From Pezicula radicicola (taxonomy: Eukaryota; Ascomycota; Leotiomycetes; Helotiales; Dermateaceae), in the NCBI GenBank assembly GCA_003008705.1, contig PDUO01000012.1:696870-760869 (forward strand): a DNA stretch of 64,000 nucleotides, written 5' to 3'. The position numbers and the translations under genes were made by a program. Of the stretch, positions 50,339 through 62,514 are shown piece by piece. The notes below the pieces were generated by a model, which was given only the letters and a program-made list of their open reading frames with translations, made no database searches and was not told where the DNA came from. Position 1 is the stretch's first letter; every line of letters starts with the position of its first letter.

Positions 50339-52643
50339 CTTGCGAAAAGTCTCGTCACAACACAACGAGGGGATATGTACAGTACAAGTGAGGAGTGCAA
50401 ACAAAGCTACATGTTAGTTAAGACATACCTATATACACTTACATTCACACACACCGCTGCTGAGGCAGCACAGAATAGAGTATGGAGACTAGCTGTGTGT
50501 GGGTATCTAAACCCCCAATAATGGGATGCCCACAGTTGGATATATAACGTTAGGCCGGTCGTATTTCGTAAACGGGCTTGCAAGATTAAAGTTGAGCTTA
50601 TATAAGTCACATGATTTGAATTAATGCCCCTGATACGTGACTTGAAAAGCTTGAAAGGCTCCGACGGAACTTCCGGCTCAGAGTTTTTCTCTCATCAGTT
50701 TCTTCTTTCGTACAACGGAACTTCCAGTCCTCCTGTATGATTCATGACAAGTGCTTCGCTATTTCTAGGATGTCTATACGGTTACATGCACGGCTCAACT
50801 CCGTCCTCAACTCAATAGGTCGGTTCTCGGTTCTCCCTATGTTCAAACGCCATTACTACTTGCAACTTCCATTATGACATGCCGGCGAAAGAGTCAACAC
50901 GACAGGCATCAAGCTTGCAAAACAGTATAATGATGCGCTGAAGCAACTCGGAATTCACGTCTTACAGTCTGGACGCTGCCTGATACTCCGAAATCCTTAC
51001 TCCGTACGCGTTGAGGCGTCGCTGCGTTTTATATGTCTCTTGGTCGTCATTTTCAAAGTTGCCTGCTCTGTGCTCAGTCATTTCACAGCTTTGTTGAGGC
51101 AGCTCTCGACCACATCTTATGGCTGCGAACAATTGTAGACCTGGTCTGGCTGTGTCATTGGCCACGATTCAGAGTTGATACTACCTCGCAAGCCACAATT
51201 CTCTTAAACTTCAAAAATTGGTGCTTGATTGACTCAATGAGATGAACTATCAAAGCTTGCAGGTTAAGCATAGGAGAAAAGGCACATCTCTGAACCGTTA
51301 ATCATACACCGATTCGTTTCCCAACTTTTGCCTTTTCCTTTATCGTGTTTTGCTATTATCACTCTCAATGGTTAGTAGCCATGGGTGTAAGCGTTTGTCA
51401 CAACTCAACTATCAGAGCCTCATTCTAGACAAGGTTAAAAACTAGTGTAGGGGCGATGTATGAGAGCTGAGTTTGAGCAAGGGGCTCTAGGCCGCATCAG
51501 TCCAGAAATCTACTTCACAAGGATCACTTTCATATGCAGCAAGGTGGTGTTCCGCTTGATTTGTCAATAATAATGGGAGCCGCCTTACTGCAAGATTTTT
51601 CCTTTACTTTACACGAGGCTGGCTATGGGAGATATTATCCGTCTTCCGCGCACCCGGTTTCTTGGTCATCGACCAGCATTTCTAGCAGTGAACATATGGC
51701 CACTTATCTGAAACGTGGTTCATTGGCCAATTCCTCCAATTCGGTGTAGGGCAGGCAGACTTCGTTATTGGCATGGTGGTGTTAACTCCTTTGTCGAGAT
51801 GTAACGATTTTTTTCAGCCACCAGAGCCTCATGCACCAATGGAGCTTGCCCCGCGCGGAGGCTACAACCAACAGACCGCCAAGCCTCGACTTATCAACTT
51901 TGCCGGCATGCAGCAAGCACGTCGCACTGACCTGCAGGACGAACCACATTGATAACAGATGTGGCATTTTGAGGCTCAAAATTGGGGCCTCGACCGAGGT
52001 CCTGTTACTAGTACGAGGACCTAAGCAACTTACAAGGCTTCATAGGATTATCGGGTATCGCTAAATTTCTTGATCAGTCACTTCGTCAATGAACACGAGG
52101 AAGTTTTACTTCTAATCGTCTGACGTCCAATTTACTAGTTTTGCAGCCCGAAGTTGTCACCGCCCGTGTTGTAAGGCTGTGTTTTGAGCCGCAAGCTTTA
52201 AGACGAACCAATTAAATCGGAGCTTGGATATGCACTTAAAAAGACTCCATCCTTTTAATATTATGCCGTTTCAGGTTACGGCTTATGAAATTTTTAAGTG
52301 CGGCTCTGCACAACACTATTTTGTTTTGGGTAACGGACAAGCACAGATGTGGAGTTAATTTTTGTCTACTACATTCCACAATGGTACACAGATTTAGAGC
52401 CGCATTATTACCCATGTCTTCGATGGGCGTATATGAAGGTTGCCGTCGGAGCACGATCGACTGCACCTCATCTGCAAGCCTACCTATACCCCCACGATTT
52501 TTAGCTCCAATGAGATGATCTTTTGCTCTTCCATAGGTCAGTTCCCTGCTCTTATATCACATCACGTTTCTTCCTTTGTCTCTATATAGTAAAGATGTCA
52601 AATTAATTTATGTTTTCAGACATTCCTCAGGCAATTGTGTGTC
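50339..52643. other. DHA1 promoter and intergenic region to the F-box gene
   Basis: About 2.3 kb. Near the pump it has a palindromic CTTATATAAG (50597-50606), a GATATATAAC (about 50539) and the shared 13-mer. Beyond 50.8 kb I see only short, overlapping open frames (for example 51534-51749 and 52285-52518) with no family motif. Confidence 0.5.
50714..50726. promoter_or_regulatory. Second copy of the 13-bp pump-promoter element
   Basis: AACGGAACTTCCA, identical to 47579-47591 and on the same strand; a related 11-bp copy (ACGGAACTTCC) is at 50664-50674. All lie 326-388 bp upstream of the DHA1 pump ATG. Confidence 0.5.
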
Positions 52644-54819
52644 ATGCTTCGTTTGGTTACTCTGCCATACGAAATTTTGTGGAACATCGTTATTCATATC
52701 AACTTCGATGATGTTTTTAACCTGGGGCAAACTTGTAAGATACTCCAATATCTGCTCAAGGAAGAGAGAATATGCAAAACCATCCTCCAAGTATGAAGAA
52801 TCTCGATCCCCGAACAGGAAGTATTGTGTCAGCAGCTTACTGGATGACTAGTCAAAAGTCGGGTACTCCAGCGAAGCAATTGCTGCCAATTCACTCGGTC
52901 ACTATGCGTCAGCACTACGAAGAATTGCTAAACGGAGAGAAGCCTTTTCCACCCTTTTTCCATTTTCGGTGGCCATTGTCGGAGTGGGAGATGCATTTCT
53001 TTACAGCAAAGGTGTCTTGTGCTACACAATCGGCGATATGGTCCGCGTTCTTGACCTACATGGCTCAAGCCACCTCGAGATAGTGGTTAGCATTCCAGAA
53101 CTACTTATCCATGCCTTGTCGCAAATCGAGAATAACACCACTGGGAAGTTTCAACTCCTTTACTACTCAGACAATATTATATCGTGTCTTTACAAGTCCT
53201 CAGGTCTAGACGAGACAACATGGCTTGTTGCTTTCGACATTAGGAACAAGGATATCCTCCTTGTTAAAGATATAAGTTCTATTGATAAGATTTTTTCCCG
53301 GCACGATGGAAGGTACCTTTACTATGGAACACATTCTGAAATAGGCACTGATGGCTATAAAAAATGGGTCATCCGAGGTTACAGCTTCGAAGATCGTAAA
53401 TGGTTTGGCCAAAAAGTACATTTACAAGACTTGGTTGGCTCAGAGCTCGGTCAAACGGTTTGTTTCGATATATACGACGGCTATTTCTATGCAATATCTA
53501 ACCAGACGTCATTTGAGGTTGAGGAGATCGATTGGACGTCCTTCTATAATTGTTTACGGTTCCCTCTCAGATCGCCTTGTAAAGACCTTTTGGAAAGGAC
53601 AGAGAACAGGACCATGTGGCGGAGACAGCATCAAGAGGGCCCTATTGATGACCGTTGGACATGTCTACGTTTAGACGTTGACGAGGAAACGGGAAAGCTT
53701 AGCATCGTGGAGTCTCGCAAAGAGTGGCATCAAGGTTCTAGTCGGATTCAACGAACGCACTATAAGACGGAGATCAAGTTCCCGGAATTGTCCTACGAAA
53801 CTGAATTGGAGTTTTTGCACTCATTTACTGCGTCTCAAGTTCTTAGCGAGGCCTCGTCTGCAGCTACACTTGTCTTCTCTAACTCTACCAATTCTCAGTC
53901 CTCGGTTTCGAGCAGCAGCTCTTCCTCGTCGAACTCCAGTAACATGTTGGTACACGATCTCTCAGCGTTGCCAGATGAGAAACTTGTGCGGCTACTGACA
54001 AAGGACGACAATCCACACCACATCGTACCACCTCCACGCATCGCACAAAACACGCATCCTGGTGACGACGGGTCAAGTCTCCCAGTCTTAGCCAGAACCC
54101 CTCTTCAGTACTACCACACCACAGCCAACACATTTCTTGATTTGGTTGACGATACTATATCGGATGATTGGCAATGTAAACAGCGCCTTAGATTACGAGC
54201 AGGTTGCCGAAAACTACGGGAAGTTTTAACAAATCCGGAAGACGGCTTAATCCGAGACCCATCTAGCGATCTTCCTATAGCTTTAAGGGAGCTTTACCGA
54301 GATTTTAAAGTCGAAGTATGGCCACGAGACTCAGATCCACCAGAACTACACAATCTCCTCAACCCTCCATCACACCTTGGAGATGTACGAGGTACGGCAG
54401 ATGAGCGGTCTTTAGTTTATGCAACAGGAAGCCGGCATGCGCCGCAGGCTATTGTCTTTATCAGTTTTGATCCAGCTATTAGGCTAGCTGGATTCAACTT
54501 CAGTCTAGCACAAAAGCCATCCGGTGGTATGCCAATGAAAGGTGTTGGTGAAGGCCCTCATATTGATGGCAGAGCTACTGGGCGGCACTCTACTGACGTG
54601 GAGCACCTCGATAGGATGCCAGAGATGAAGACACCAGATCGTAAAGGCAAACGAAAAGCCCAATGCTCCAATCCAGCCTCTGGCACGACGCAGCAGCTTC
54701 CAATTGATATTGAGGGGAACGCGGACTCCTTCCTTCGAGGAGCCGGGCAGAGTTGGGCGTGCGAGGAGAGAGCGATGTATCAAGATATTGGCCAAGGATA
54801 CTGGCTTGGTTATGATTAG
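52644..54819 (+). CDS. F-box domain protein
   Basis: Two exons, 52644-52790 and 52852-54819, give 704 residues; the 61-bp intron starts GTATGA and ends GACTAG. The N-terminus is a F-box: LVTLPYEILWNIVIHINFDD, VFNLGQTCKILQYLL (about residues 3-40). F-box proteins recruit substrates to SCF ubiquitin ligases through Skp1. After the splice the frame runs SKVGYSSEAIAANSLGHYAS and FSVAIVGVGDAFLYSKGVLC, a block I associate with a lineage-expanded group of ascomycete F-box proteins. This region may form a beta-rich substrate-binding module. A serine-rich stretch lies near residues 385-410 (SSVSSSSSSSSNSS). The C-terminus contains a basic KGKRKAQ segment and ends GQGYWLGYD. The substrate is unknown. 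Confidence 0.85.
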
Positions 54820-57177
54820 GACTCCGAGTCAATTCAAGCAGCTCGGTGTGGTACAGAACCTGCTCGTTTTGGACTAAGTGCATCTCCCAACTGACAATTG
54901 GTAGAGTCATCCGATGTCTGCCACCTTAACAGCCAACTAGGGTCTGAAGTATCGAAAACCTCGCGTCATCATGATTGCCAACTGTTTTATGTGGAGTGAT
55001 TCTGGTCGTTCCAGATAACTTCCAGAAATCAGTGGATCACTAAATTTGTTGCCGTGTACCTTGAGAGCTTAATCTACGCCCTGTGGCACCTGATAGTAAA
55101 TCATGCAACGCATCTGAACAGGAATCCCTTCAGCCGCCTTGCCTCTTCAAAGCCTACTACTCCGCATGCTGTGATGCAACTGTTGCATAGAAACAAGGCT
55201 TTTTTCTTCTTAGCGAGGGCAGACTTTCGAGAAGCGAGAGAAATATTCATACAAGCCGGGCGAAATGATGCATGCAAAGCCAACGAAATAAAGTATAGTC
55301 TCCAATATGTAATGCAAGCCTCAAAGAAATAAATCAATGAAACAGTTACAAATACATCGCCCTAAAATAAAAACTATCACGTAATACATCCTTTCGTGAG
55401 AATCGCCGATTTCTCAGTGCTATTAATAAGTCTTGTTATTTTGACTTGCCATGAGGCTGAGGCTGACACTGGCCGAGTCCTGGCCTTTGCTTGGCCGTCT
55501 CTCAAGCGAGCTGGCACATCTATCACATCATCAATTGAGATATCGATTTGAGTTGAGGCTCTTCAGTAAGGCGCGGACCGCCTCATGTTGCCATGCATGG
55601 ATTCATGTACCCCACTTTGCCTTGTTTCATGGATTCCTGTTGCCTTGATTTTTTTTGAGTATATACAAGATTACAGTAGTACTACTTTAGTGTAAGTATA
55701 GTGGAAATGTGGTTATGTGGTTATGTGACTATGCGGGTGCATTGGTGGCTAGCCACCTACACCGGGGAGGAGGGCCGGTGCATGCAGTATTGGTTAGTAT
55801 TGTAGGTAGTACATGCAGATAGTACATGCAGATAGTACATGCAGATTAGTGGTTACGAGGCGGGCGAGGAAATAGAATATGTTGATACGTTAGGTAGGTG
55901 AGGTACTGGGATACTGGGGTATGGAGGACTTCTAATTTGTGGATATGGGATGGGATTTTTGAGGGAGGCTTTTTTTGCTCATGTGGCATTTTGTACCTCG
56001 GTTCTTGGGTGGTTGGGGGTTTTATTGTAGGTCATTTTGTAGCCTTTACGAAGATAGTGTATCTTGCATCTTGGGTACTGTATAAAGTTGGAAGTTTGAA
56101 TGGAAGTAAAGTAGATAAGTTAAGTTGGGGCGGCTAGCTTGACGGAGGAGGTTATCTAGGCTTTATTTGCTAAGTGGGAACCTAAGTAGGAAGGTAGGTT
56201 TCGTTTCTTGTAGAACCTATATGGTAGGTACTGCACTTTTTAATTATTTTCCACTTCGTACTGTAGCTTTACAGAAGCGGTATTTGGAAAGAGAGGGGGA
56301 GAGGAAGAAGTGGTGAACTAGTGGGGGTTATTTAGTCTCTTACTTAGTGCCGGGCGTATACCGAGGCTTCTTCGGTCCTCTTTCTGTTCTGAGCTGTAAG
56401 GATAACGACGGAAGATGGGGGAGATTGGTTGAAAAAGGAAGGTGATTTGATGTTTGCTAGTCATTGTGCTGTTTCGTTTTACTGGGCACCTAGGTAGTAA
56501 GTATGTGGAACTAATTGATGGTGAGGCTCCTTTGAAGAACGCTACACAGTACAACCCTTTTTTGATAACTTTTGTAAGTAGTACTTTCATCTTACTCTAC
56601 CGACCTTGGACGTTCAAAGGCAAGAGTTGTTTCGCTCTTGAATTCACATCCAATATATCTTGGTCTTGAGACTTTAGTCTTCGAGTTTTATTTCTAACGG
56701 ATATCTGATGGGAGACAGACAATTGTCTCCCCAGAAGGTCAAATTAGTCGACCAACTCAAGACCATACACCACACCAATTGCCCGTGTTCCTTATGCAAG
56801 AGACCTATTTTTGCGTACGGTAGTAAGTTAGTAATACTTATCTTTTTTCGAAAACAGCTCTTGCTAAAGAGGATATTACAAGTACAAACGAGTATGAACC
56901 ATGAACACCGAATTGTGTCTTCGAAGGAATTCCAAACCACTTTAAATATCTTCTTGTTTATAAACCATGCTAATTATGGTACTGCGATTACAAACCTAGC
57001 TCCGAATCCATGCATTCCTTTCTCCACACTAGAGCAGGACCTTATAAGTCTATCTCAGGGCCCCGCGCGTTGATCGCATCACATTAAGGACGAGGTTTGT
57101 GTGGAGTGGAAGAAAACAGTACAGAACTCCGCGCTGGTATCTCATTCCTTTCCTCTATTTCTACCCCAGATGTTCTT
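54820..57177. other. Intergenic region between F-box gene and BAR-SH3 gene
   Basis: About 2.4 kb between convergent genes. It holds a small 13-bp tandem repeat and several open frames under 125 codons (for example 55054-55332 and 56708-57073) without recognisable motifs. Confidence 0.5.
55807..55845. repeat. 13-bp tandem repeat, three copies
   Basis: Three exact TAGTACATGCAGA units. Confidence 0.85.
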
Positions 57178-58621
57178 TCAGTTGACTTTCACATAATTAC
57201 CTGTTCGGGTGTTAGAAGACCTACGGACAAGTGGCGAATTACAGAGAATTTCTGTTCATTTGGCTTACCTGGGAATTGGCCTTGCTTGCCCCTTATCTTC
57301 CCTACCCACCACTCGTTCTCGGTCGCTCCTCGGGTCACAATCTCAATAACGTCTCCAGTTGTAAAGCTCAAGTCGCCCTCAGCTTGAGCCTCATAGTCAT
57401 AAAGTGCTGTCGCTGTCTCGGCTGCAGGTGCACCGCTGAAACGGGCAGGCTTTGGCTTTGGTGGAGGAGGAGCAGCACCTTTTGCTTTTGCCGCTGCCCC
57501 CCACGCGCTGGCACTCGAACTCGAACGCTGAACGCTTGTTTCGCCGCTTGTAGGTGATAATTGGCTAGAGTAAGGTGGAGGTGGGTTATCTGAATCTGCG
57601 GAAAGTGAAGTCCTTGTTGGAGAATATGGTGTTTTACCAGATTCGATTGCCAGTCTTGGACTTGCCTTGCCATTCTCGAGCGCAAGTTTTCCAGGAGGTG
57701 CCCATTTTTGTCCTGGTGGGCGCTTCGCACCAGTGGTCTTGAACTTGGTTATGGACAAAGCCTCCGCCTGCTCCTTGATGTCCCCCCGCTTGGCCTCGAA
57801 AGCCTCTTCAATCTCAAGGTTCAAGTTGAAGTACCCTATGTCCATTCCCTGTGTTTTCTCGTGTAGCGTATAGAAGACGTTCAGTTGCATGTAGTAGAAT
57901 GACTGGAACAATGGGCGGATGAACTCTCGTTCCAGAGCAAAGAGCTTCGGTAACTCGTCTTTCAGGAGATCATTGTAGTAATTGAATTCCTGAGTTGCTT
58001 GCTCCACGTCGGCCTCTGCCTTGTATAAGGCCTTCTCATCCTTTAAGCTCTTGTCCTTCTTTTCCTGGAGCTTCTTCAATGTTGCTCGATGCCGATCGTA
58101 GTCTAATTGCTTGTGCTGTCGTTTCGTAGCACCCTTCCTAATCTGCTTTATGATTTCGAGCAACTCGTTCGCGGGTTGGATCACTCGCGTTGTGATCATT
58201 TCCAACTCAGGTTGTAGAGTAGCCAGCAGGTCTCTGACAATGGCCTCGTATTCTTCGCACGCCTGGATCCCTTCCGGATTGCTGTCAATCACAAGTGTAT
58301 CCGGATCGGAAACACGCCCAGATATTGGCTTGTAAATTTCGGCAATCGCTTGGGAAAATTCGATTTGGTGGTTCAGCATGCCATTAATGGCTTCGAAGTA
58401 TTTCTTACTCTCATCGTGCAGATTCTTTGTCTCCTTCTCAAGTTCTTGAAATCGTCTCTCGGCATCGATATAAACGGCATCCTTGGTATGTTCACCTAAG
58501 TTGAACTTCGCCTTGAGCGTTTGCGGCGCCTGGGATTTTGTCAGTTCCTTCTTTGTATGAACCCCGCCAACCTTAGCCGGCTTACTCGTATGACGCTCTT
58601 CTGGAAACCTTTGAAGCTCAT
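57178..58621 (-). CDS. RVS167: Amphiphysin-like BAR-SH3 protein (Rvs167/Hob1 type)
   Basis: Three exons on the minus strand: 58621-58586, 58529-57269 and 57200-57178, giving 439 residues. Exon 1 encodes only MSFKGFQKSVIR and joins APQTLKAKFNLGEHTKDAVY, the conserved start of fungal amphiphysins; reading through the 56-bp intron would give an unrelated N-terminus. Residues about 14-240 form the BAR domain (DAERRFQELEKETKNL, FNYYNDLLKDELPKLFALER, FYYMQLNVFYTLHEK), which dimerises and bends membranes. A Pro/Ser-rich linker with PPPPYSS and PPPPKPKPARF follows. The C-terminal SH3 domain (about 385-439; ALYDYEAQAEGDLSF, WWVGKIRGKQGQFPGNYV) is split by the last intron. The protein acts in endocytic vesicle scission and cortical actin organisation. 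It is divergent from NFS1. Confidence 0.95.
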
Positions 58622-59219
58622 CTCCTCCTCTGCAGTGCTCGATATGATCTCTGTGGCCGGTTCTTATGGCAATGACGTTGAAAACAAGACGCGCCGGGTG
58701 TCCGGTGTAGTAGAGGTGTTGCTGCTGGGGAGAGTATTGATCGGTTTGCGTGAATTTGCGCCGTCCGCACCGAAGATGCGGGATGACGAGGAATGCAGTG
58801 GCTGTGCTCTTGATCGCAGCCCAATATTGCTGCTGCCTTGCTCTGCTCGGAAACCAAGGTTGGTGTAGGAAAGGTACGTAAATTGCAATATGTTGATGCT
58901 GAAGGTAGAAGTAATGTGTCGTTGACACGAAGAGTCCGCGCGCTTCCGAATGCAGAGGTAGACTTTCACTTTCCAGACTCGTCAAAAGCCATCGGTTCTT
59001 CTTCGTTTGCGCGCGAGCACTGAACGAACGAACGAGACCCGAGAGAGAGAATATGATGACGCTTGACCCGAGCTCGCTGCTACACGCTGATTGGCTCGTC
59101 TAATGAATTTGTAAGGCCGTGTGCCGTGGATGGACTTCGGACATATCTAACTTTATTTCGCCTTCTTCTTTCTCTTTTGCTCCCTTCACCATGTTCTGCA
59201 CTTGACATTGATCACAATC
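58622..59219. promoter_or_regulatory. Divergent promoter of the BAR-SH3 gene and NFS1
   Basis: The start codons are 598 bp apart. The NFS1-proximal part has a CT-rich stretch (TTCTTCTTTCTCTTTTGC, about 59163-59180), common at fungal housekeeping transcription starts. Confidence 0.55.
59191..59205 (+). other. Four-codon upstream ORF in the NFS1 leader
   Basis: ATG TTC TGC ACT TGA, preceded by CACC, ends 14 bp before the NFS1 start codon. Whether it is transcribed depends on the start site, which I infer to be near the CT tract. Confidence 0.45.
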
Positions 59220-61016
59220 ATGTCCAATATAGCTTCAACTTCATTGCGACAGGCTTCGCGCCTTTGCTTGAAGCAGTCTGTCTCATCAGCTGGACTTTTG
59301 AGAGCTTCTGCAGCCTCACGAGTGGTGGTCGCTGCGCAGAAGTCTTCAAAGAGGGGATATGTCTCCGAGAGCAAGAAAGATCATGCTCAGGTCAATGTCG
59401 ACACCGCCATTCGGGCAGAGCAGAAGGCCTTCTTTGCAGAGACAGGCAAGAAGCCCGAATCGCAGGTGGTGCCAGGTACAAGTGTTAATGCAGATGCGAT
59501 GATGAGTCCGATAGCAGGTACGTTACTCCGCACCTACGGAGTTCAAACTTACTGATGTCTTCTTAGGAGTACTGAAGCAAGCAACGATCATGGACGAAGG
59601 CCAACGGCCCATCTACCTGGATATGCAAGCTACTACACCTCTGGATCCTCGAGTACTGGATGCCATGCTACCATTCTATTCTGGGCTCTACGGAAACCCT
59701 CATTCCCGTACTCACGCATATGGTTGGGAGACGGATAAGGCAATTGAGGAGGCTCGAGAGAATATAGCCAAATTGATTGGTGCAGACCCCAAGGAGATCA
59801 TTTTTACCAGCGGCGCCACCGAGAGCAACAATATGAGTGTCAAAGGAGTTGCGAGGTTCTTTGGCAGATCTGGAAAGAAGAAGCATATCATCACGTCGCA
59901 GACCGAACACAAGTGCGTCCTGGATAGCTGCAGGCATTTGCAAGACGAGGGATTTGAAGTCACCTACCTGCCTGTAATGCAGAACGGCCTTATTAACATG
60001 GACGAACTGAAGGCCGCAATTCGACCTGGAGAGACAGCACTAGTGAGCATCATGGCAGTCAATAATGAGATTGGTGTCATCCAGCCACTAGAAGAAATAG
60101 GCAAGTTGTGCAGAGAAAATAAGGTCTTCTTCCACTCCGATGGCGCCCAGGCTGTTGGAAAGATTCCGATGGATGTCAACAAGATGAACATCGACCTAAT
60201 GTCGATCTCTTCACACAAGATATATGGACCAAAGGGCATTGGAGCCTGTTACGTTCGTAGACGGCCTCGAGTCAGAATTGATCCTATCATCAGTGGAGGA
60301 GGCCAGGAGCGAGGACTGCGAAGTGGAACTCTTGCCCCTGCGCTTGTCGTAGGCTTTGGAGAAGCTTGTCGTATTGCCTCTGAGGAGATTGCAGTAAGTA
60401 ATCCACTCACCTTCTCAGTTTTTCACGCCACCCTTTTTTTTATGATGAACTACATTACCATGCATGGCTTTCCTAGTTGTCTCCTTGCTCGCAAGTTGAG
60501 ATTTCCTTGACGATATATGTACCTTTTCTGAATGGTTTTAACATACTTGTACATTTGGTTTCGCTTGATAACGCGATGCTAACAATCTCATAGTATGATT
60601 CAAAGCGAATCAAGATGCTCTCTGACAGATTATTGAACGGTCTCTTGTCCTTAGAGCACACAACTCAAAATGGAGATCCAAACCACTTCTATCCCGGCTG
60701 CGTCAACGTATCTTTCGCCTATGTTGAGGGCGAGTCTCTACTGATGGCGTTGAAAGACATTGCGTTGTCATCCGGAAGTGCATGCACTTCAGCATCACTC
60801 GAGCCCAGTTACGTCCTTCGCGCGCTTGGAAGCAGTGATGAGAGTGCACACAGCAGTATTAGATTCGGCATTGGCCGTTTCACAACAGAGTCAGAGATTG
60901 ATTACGTTCTGAATGCTGTGAAGGAGCGGGTCACCTTCCTTAGGGAACTGAGTCCGCTCTGGGAGCTTGTACAAGAGGGGATTGCGCTGGATAGTATTGA
61001 GTGGAGCCAGCACTAG
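59220..61016 (+). CDS. NFS1: Mitochondrial cysteine desulfurase NFS1
   Basis: Three exons, 59220-59517, 59567-60393 and 60594-61016, encode 515 residues; introns are 49 and 200 bp. NFS1 is a PLP enzyme that removes sulfur from cysteine, forming a persulfide passed to the ISU scaffold for iron-sulfur cluster assembly and to tRNA thiolation. The N-terminus ([20 protein letters not shown], then [20 protein letters not shown]) is basic and Ser-rich, a mitochondrial presequence. Core motifs are [33 protein letters not shown] (His about 214), [10 protein letters not shown] (Asp about 291) and [12 protein letters not shown], whose lysine (about 317) binds PLP. The catalytic cysteine is in [17 protein letters not shown] (about residue 439). 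The C-terminal [15 protein letters not shown] and final SIEWSQH match eukaryotic NFS1. All key residues are intact. Confidence 0.97.
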
Positions 61017-61357
61017 TTGTGTAAAATTACGGATTACGAATTACGGGGTTTATGGCGTTGGCAATCTGCCTTGGAAGGGCATGTAACATATGGGTTCGGT
61101 GGTTAAGCCGACTATTACAATCACTTCATTTAATTACAGAAATTCCATTTGGGATTCAATCTCATCAAGATAAGAAATATTTTCCAGCCCTCTCCATGAT
61201 TAGAGGTATCAATGTCTCGCAATTTTGGGTCTGAAGTACAAGTACAATCTATAGAAACTGAGAAATGTTCTCTACTCCATCGAATGCAGTCCGTGTCACA
61301 AGACTTATCTTCAAATCTAAAATAGCAATCACATGTGAGCATATCCTCCTTGAGTAG

Positions 61358-61429
61358 GTAACTTCACTTACTTGATTTGAGTAACTCAATTTAAGTAACT
61401 CACTTAATATGAGTAGCTCATTAATATCC
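61358..61429 (+). repeat. Irregular AGTAACTC-type repeat, related to 44.6 kb
   Basis: GTAACTTC (61358), GTAACTCAATTTAA (61381), GTAACTCACTTAATATGA (61395) and GTAGCTCATTAATATCC (61413) form a ragged array resembling the 18-bp units at 44656-44760. Confidence 0.6.
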
Positions 61430-62272
61430 TACTTAGATACAGGCATTGGGCTCAGGTTAACAGTGGTGTTATAGCGATTATAATAAAATATTGCTTGATC
61501 CCCTTGTTGAAAGTTTCTGATACCAAGAGTCTTCTCTAGCCTCTCTTCCTTATTTCAGCTTTGTTTTGGGTGATAGGAGTAGTGTCGTCGTATTAGGCCT
61601 CGCTTCTTTACATTAAGCGAGCTATTATTATATATTACTTACCACCTACTTACCTAGTTAAATAAAACAAGCAGCTCTACGTTCCCCATCATCTAATTAA
61701 ATCTAGGTAGAAAACAAAGATAATTATACTTATATTGAGCTTCGAACTAGTGGAAATTGTATATGCATATAATGAATTAATTGTGAGTACTGGCCGTCTA
61801 GAAGAGAGGCCGACTAGTAGGTTTAATATACAGAGTGGGAGGCATCGTAAACGGCCCGAATACCATACAAAATGGGATATTTTGGATGCATGAAGCGTGC
61901 GTGGCTTGATCTACGCATATAAGACATTTCTATACTATGCGAGAGACAAAATGAAGATATATTCGGTGCCATGGTTTCAATATGGGAAACACGTGATCGC
62001 CGGGCAACAACTTACGTGCCAACTTGTTTCGTATTGTCAACATTTCTCGTAGTGTTAGGACAAACAAAATCAAATCTTCAGTCAGGATGAAGTGATTAGG
62101 CGTTAACTAATCCAAATGTATAGGTGATATTGACAAAGGACTTCTTTGGTTAGGTAGACTTCCGGATTATACAAGTCGAGAAACCTGGTGGATTCACGCT
62201 GTCTCTCTTTAGGCATAGCTATGAGTAACTTTCGAATTTCCTCGTTTTCTTGTGTAGCGAAAATGTCACTGT

Positions 62273-62295
62273 GGTATGGTATGGTATGGTATGGT
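62273..62295 (+). repeat. GGTAT pentanucleotide repeat
   Basis: Four complete GGTAT units followed by a partial one. Confidence 0.9.
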
Positions 62296-62352
62296 CAATT
62301 GTAGTAGTGTCTTAGATGGTGTTATAAGATGCTAGAACTGATTATTTTTCTA

Positions 62353-62514
62353 GTCGCTCAGATAATTGCAGTCGCTCCAATTAACTTGGTCGCTCATATC
62401 ATCTTAGTCGCTCATATCATCTTAGTCGCTCATATCATCTTAGTCGCTCATATCATCTTAGTCGCTCATATCATCTTAGTCGCTCAAGCTATCTTAGTCG
62501 CTTATATTTCTCTA
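62353..62514 (+). repeat. 18-bp tandem array, GTCGCTC type, nine units
   Basis: Nine units in strict 18-bp register; five central ones (starts 62389, 62407, 62425, 62443, 62461) are identical GTCGCTCATATCATCTTA, with diverged units at both ends. Because 18 is divisible by 3 it creates an artificial open frame with a VAHIIL repeat. Degenerate units continue at 62626, 62644 and 62662. Confidence 0.95.

Noticed and set aside
57189..58985. 598-codon continuous frame covering the BAR-SH3 gene
   Set aside because: Its first 150 codons are leader and intron 1 read through. The conserved amphiphysin start MSFKGFQKS lies in another frame at 58621, joined by a clean 56-bp intron.
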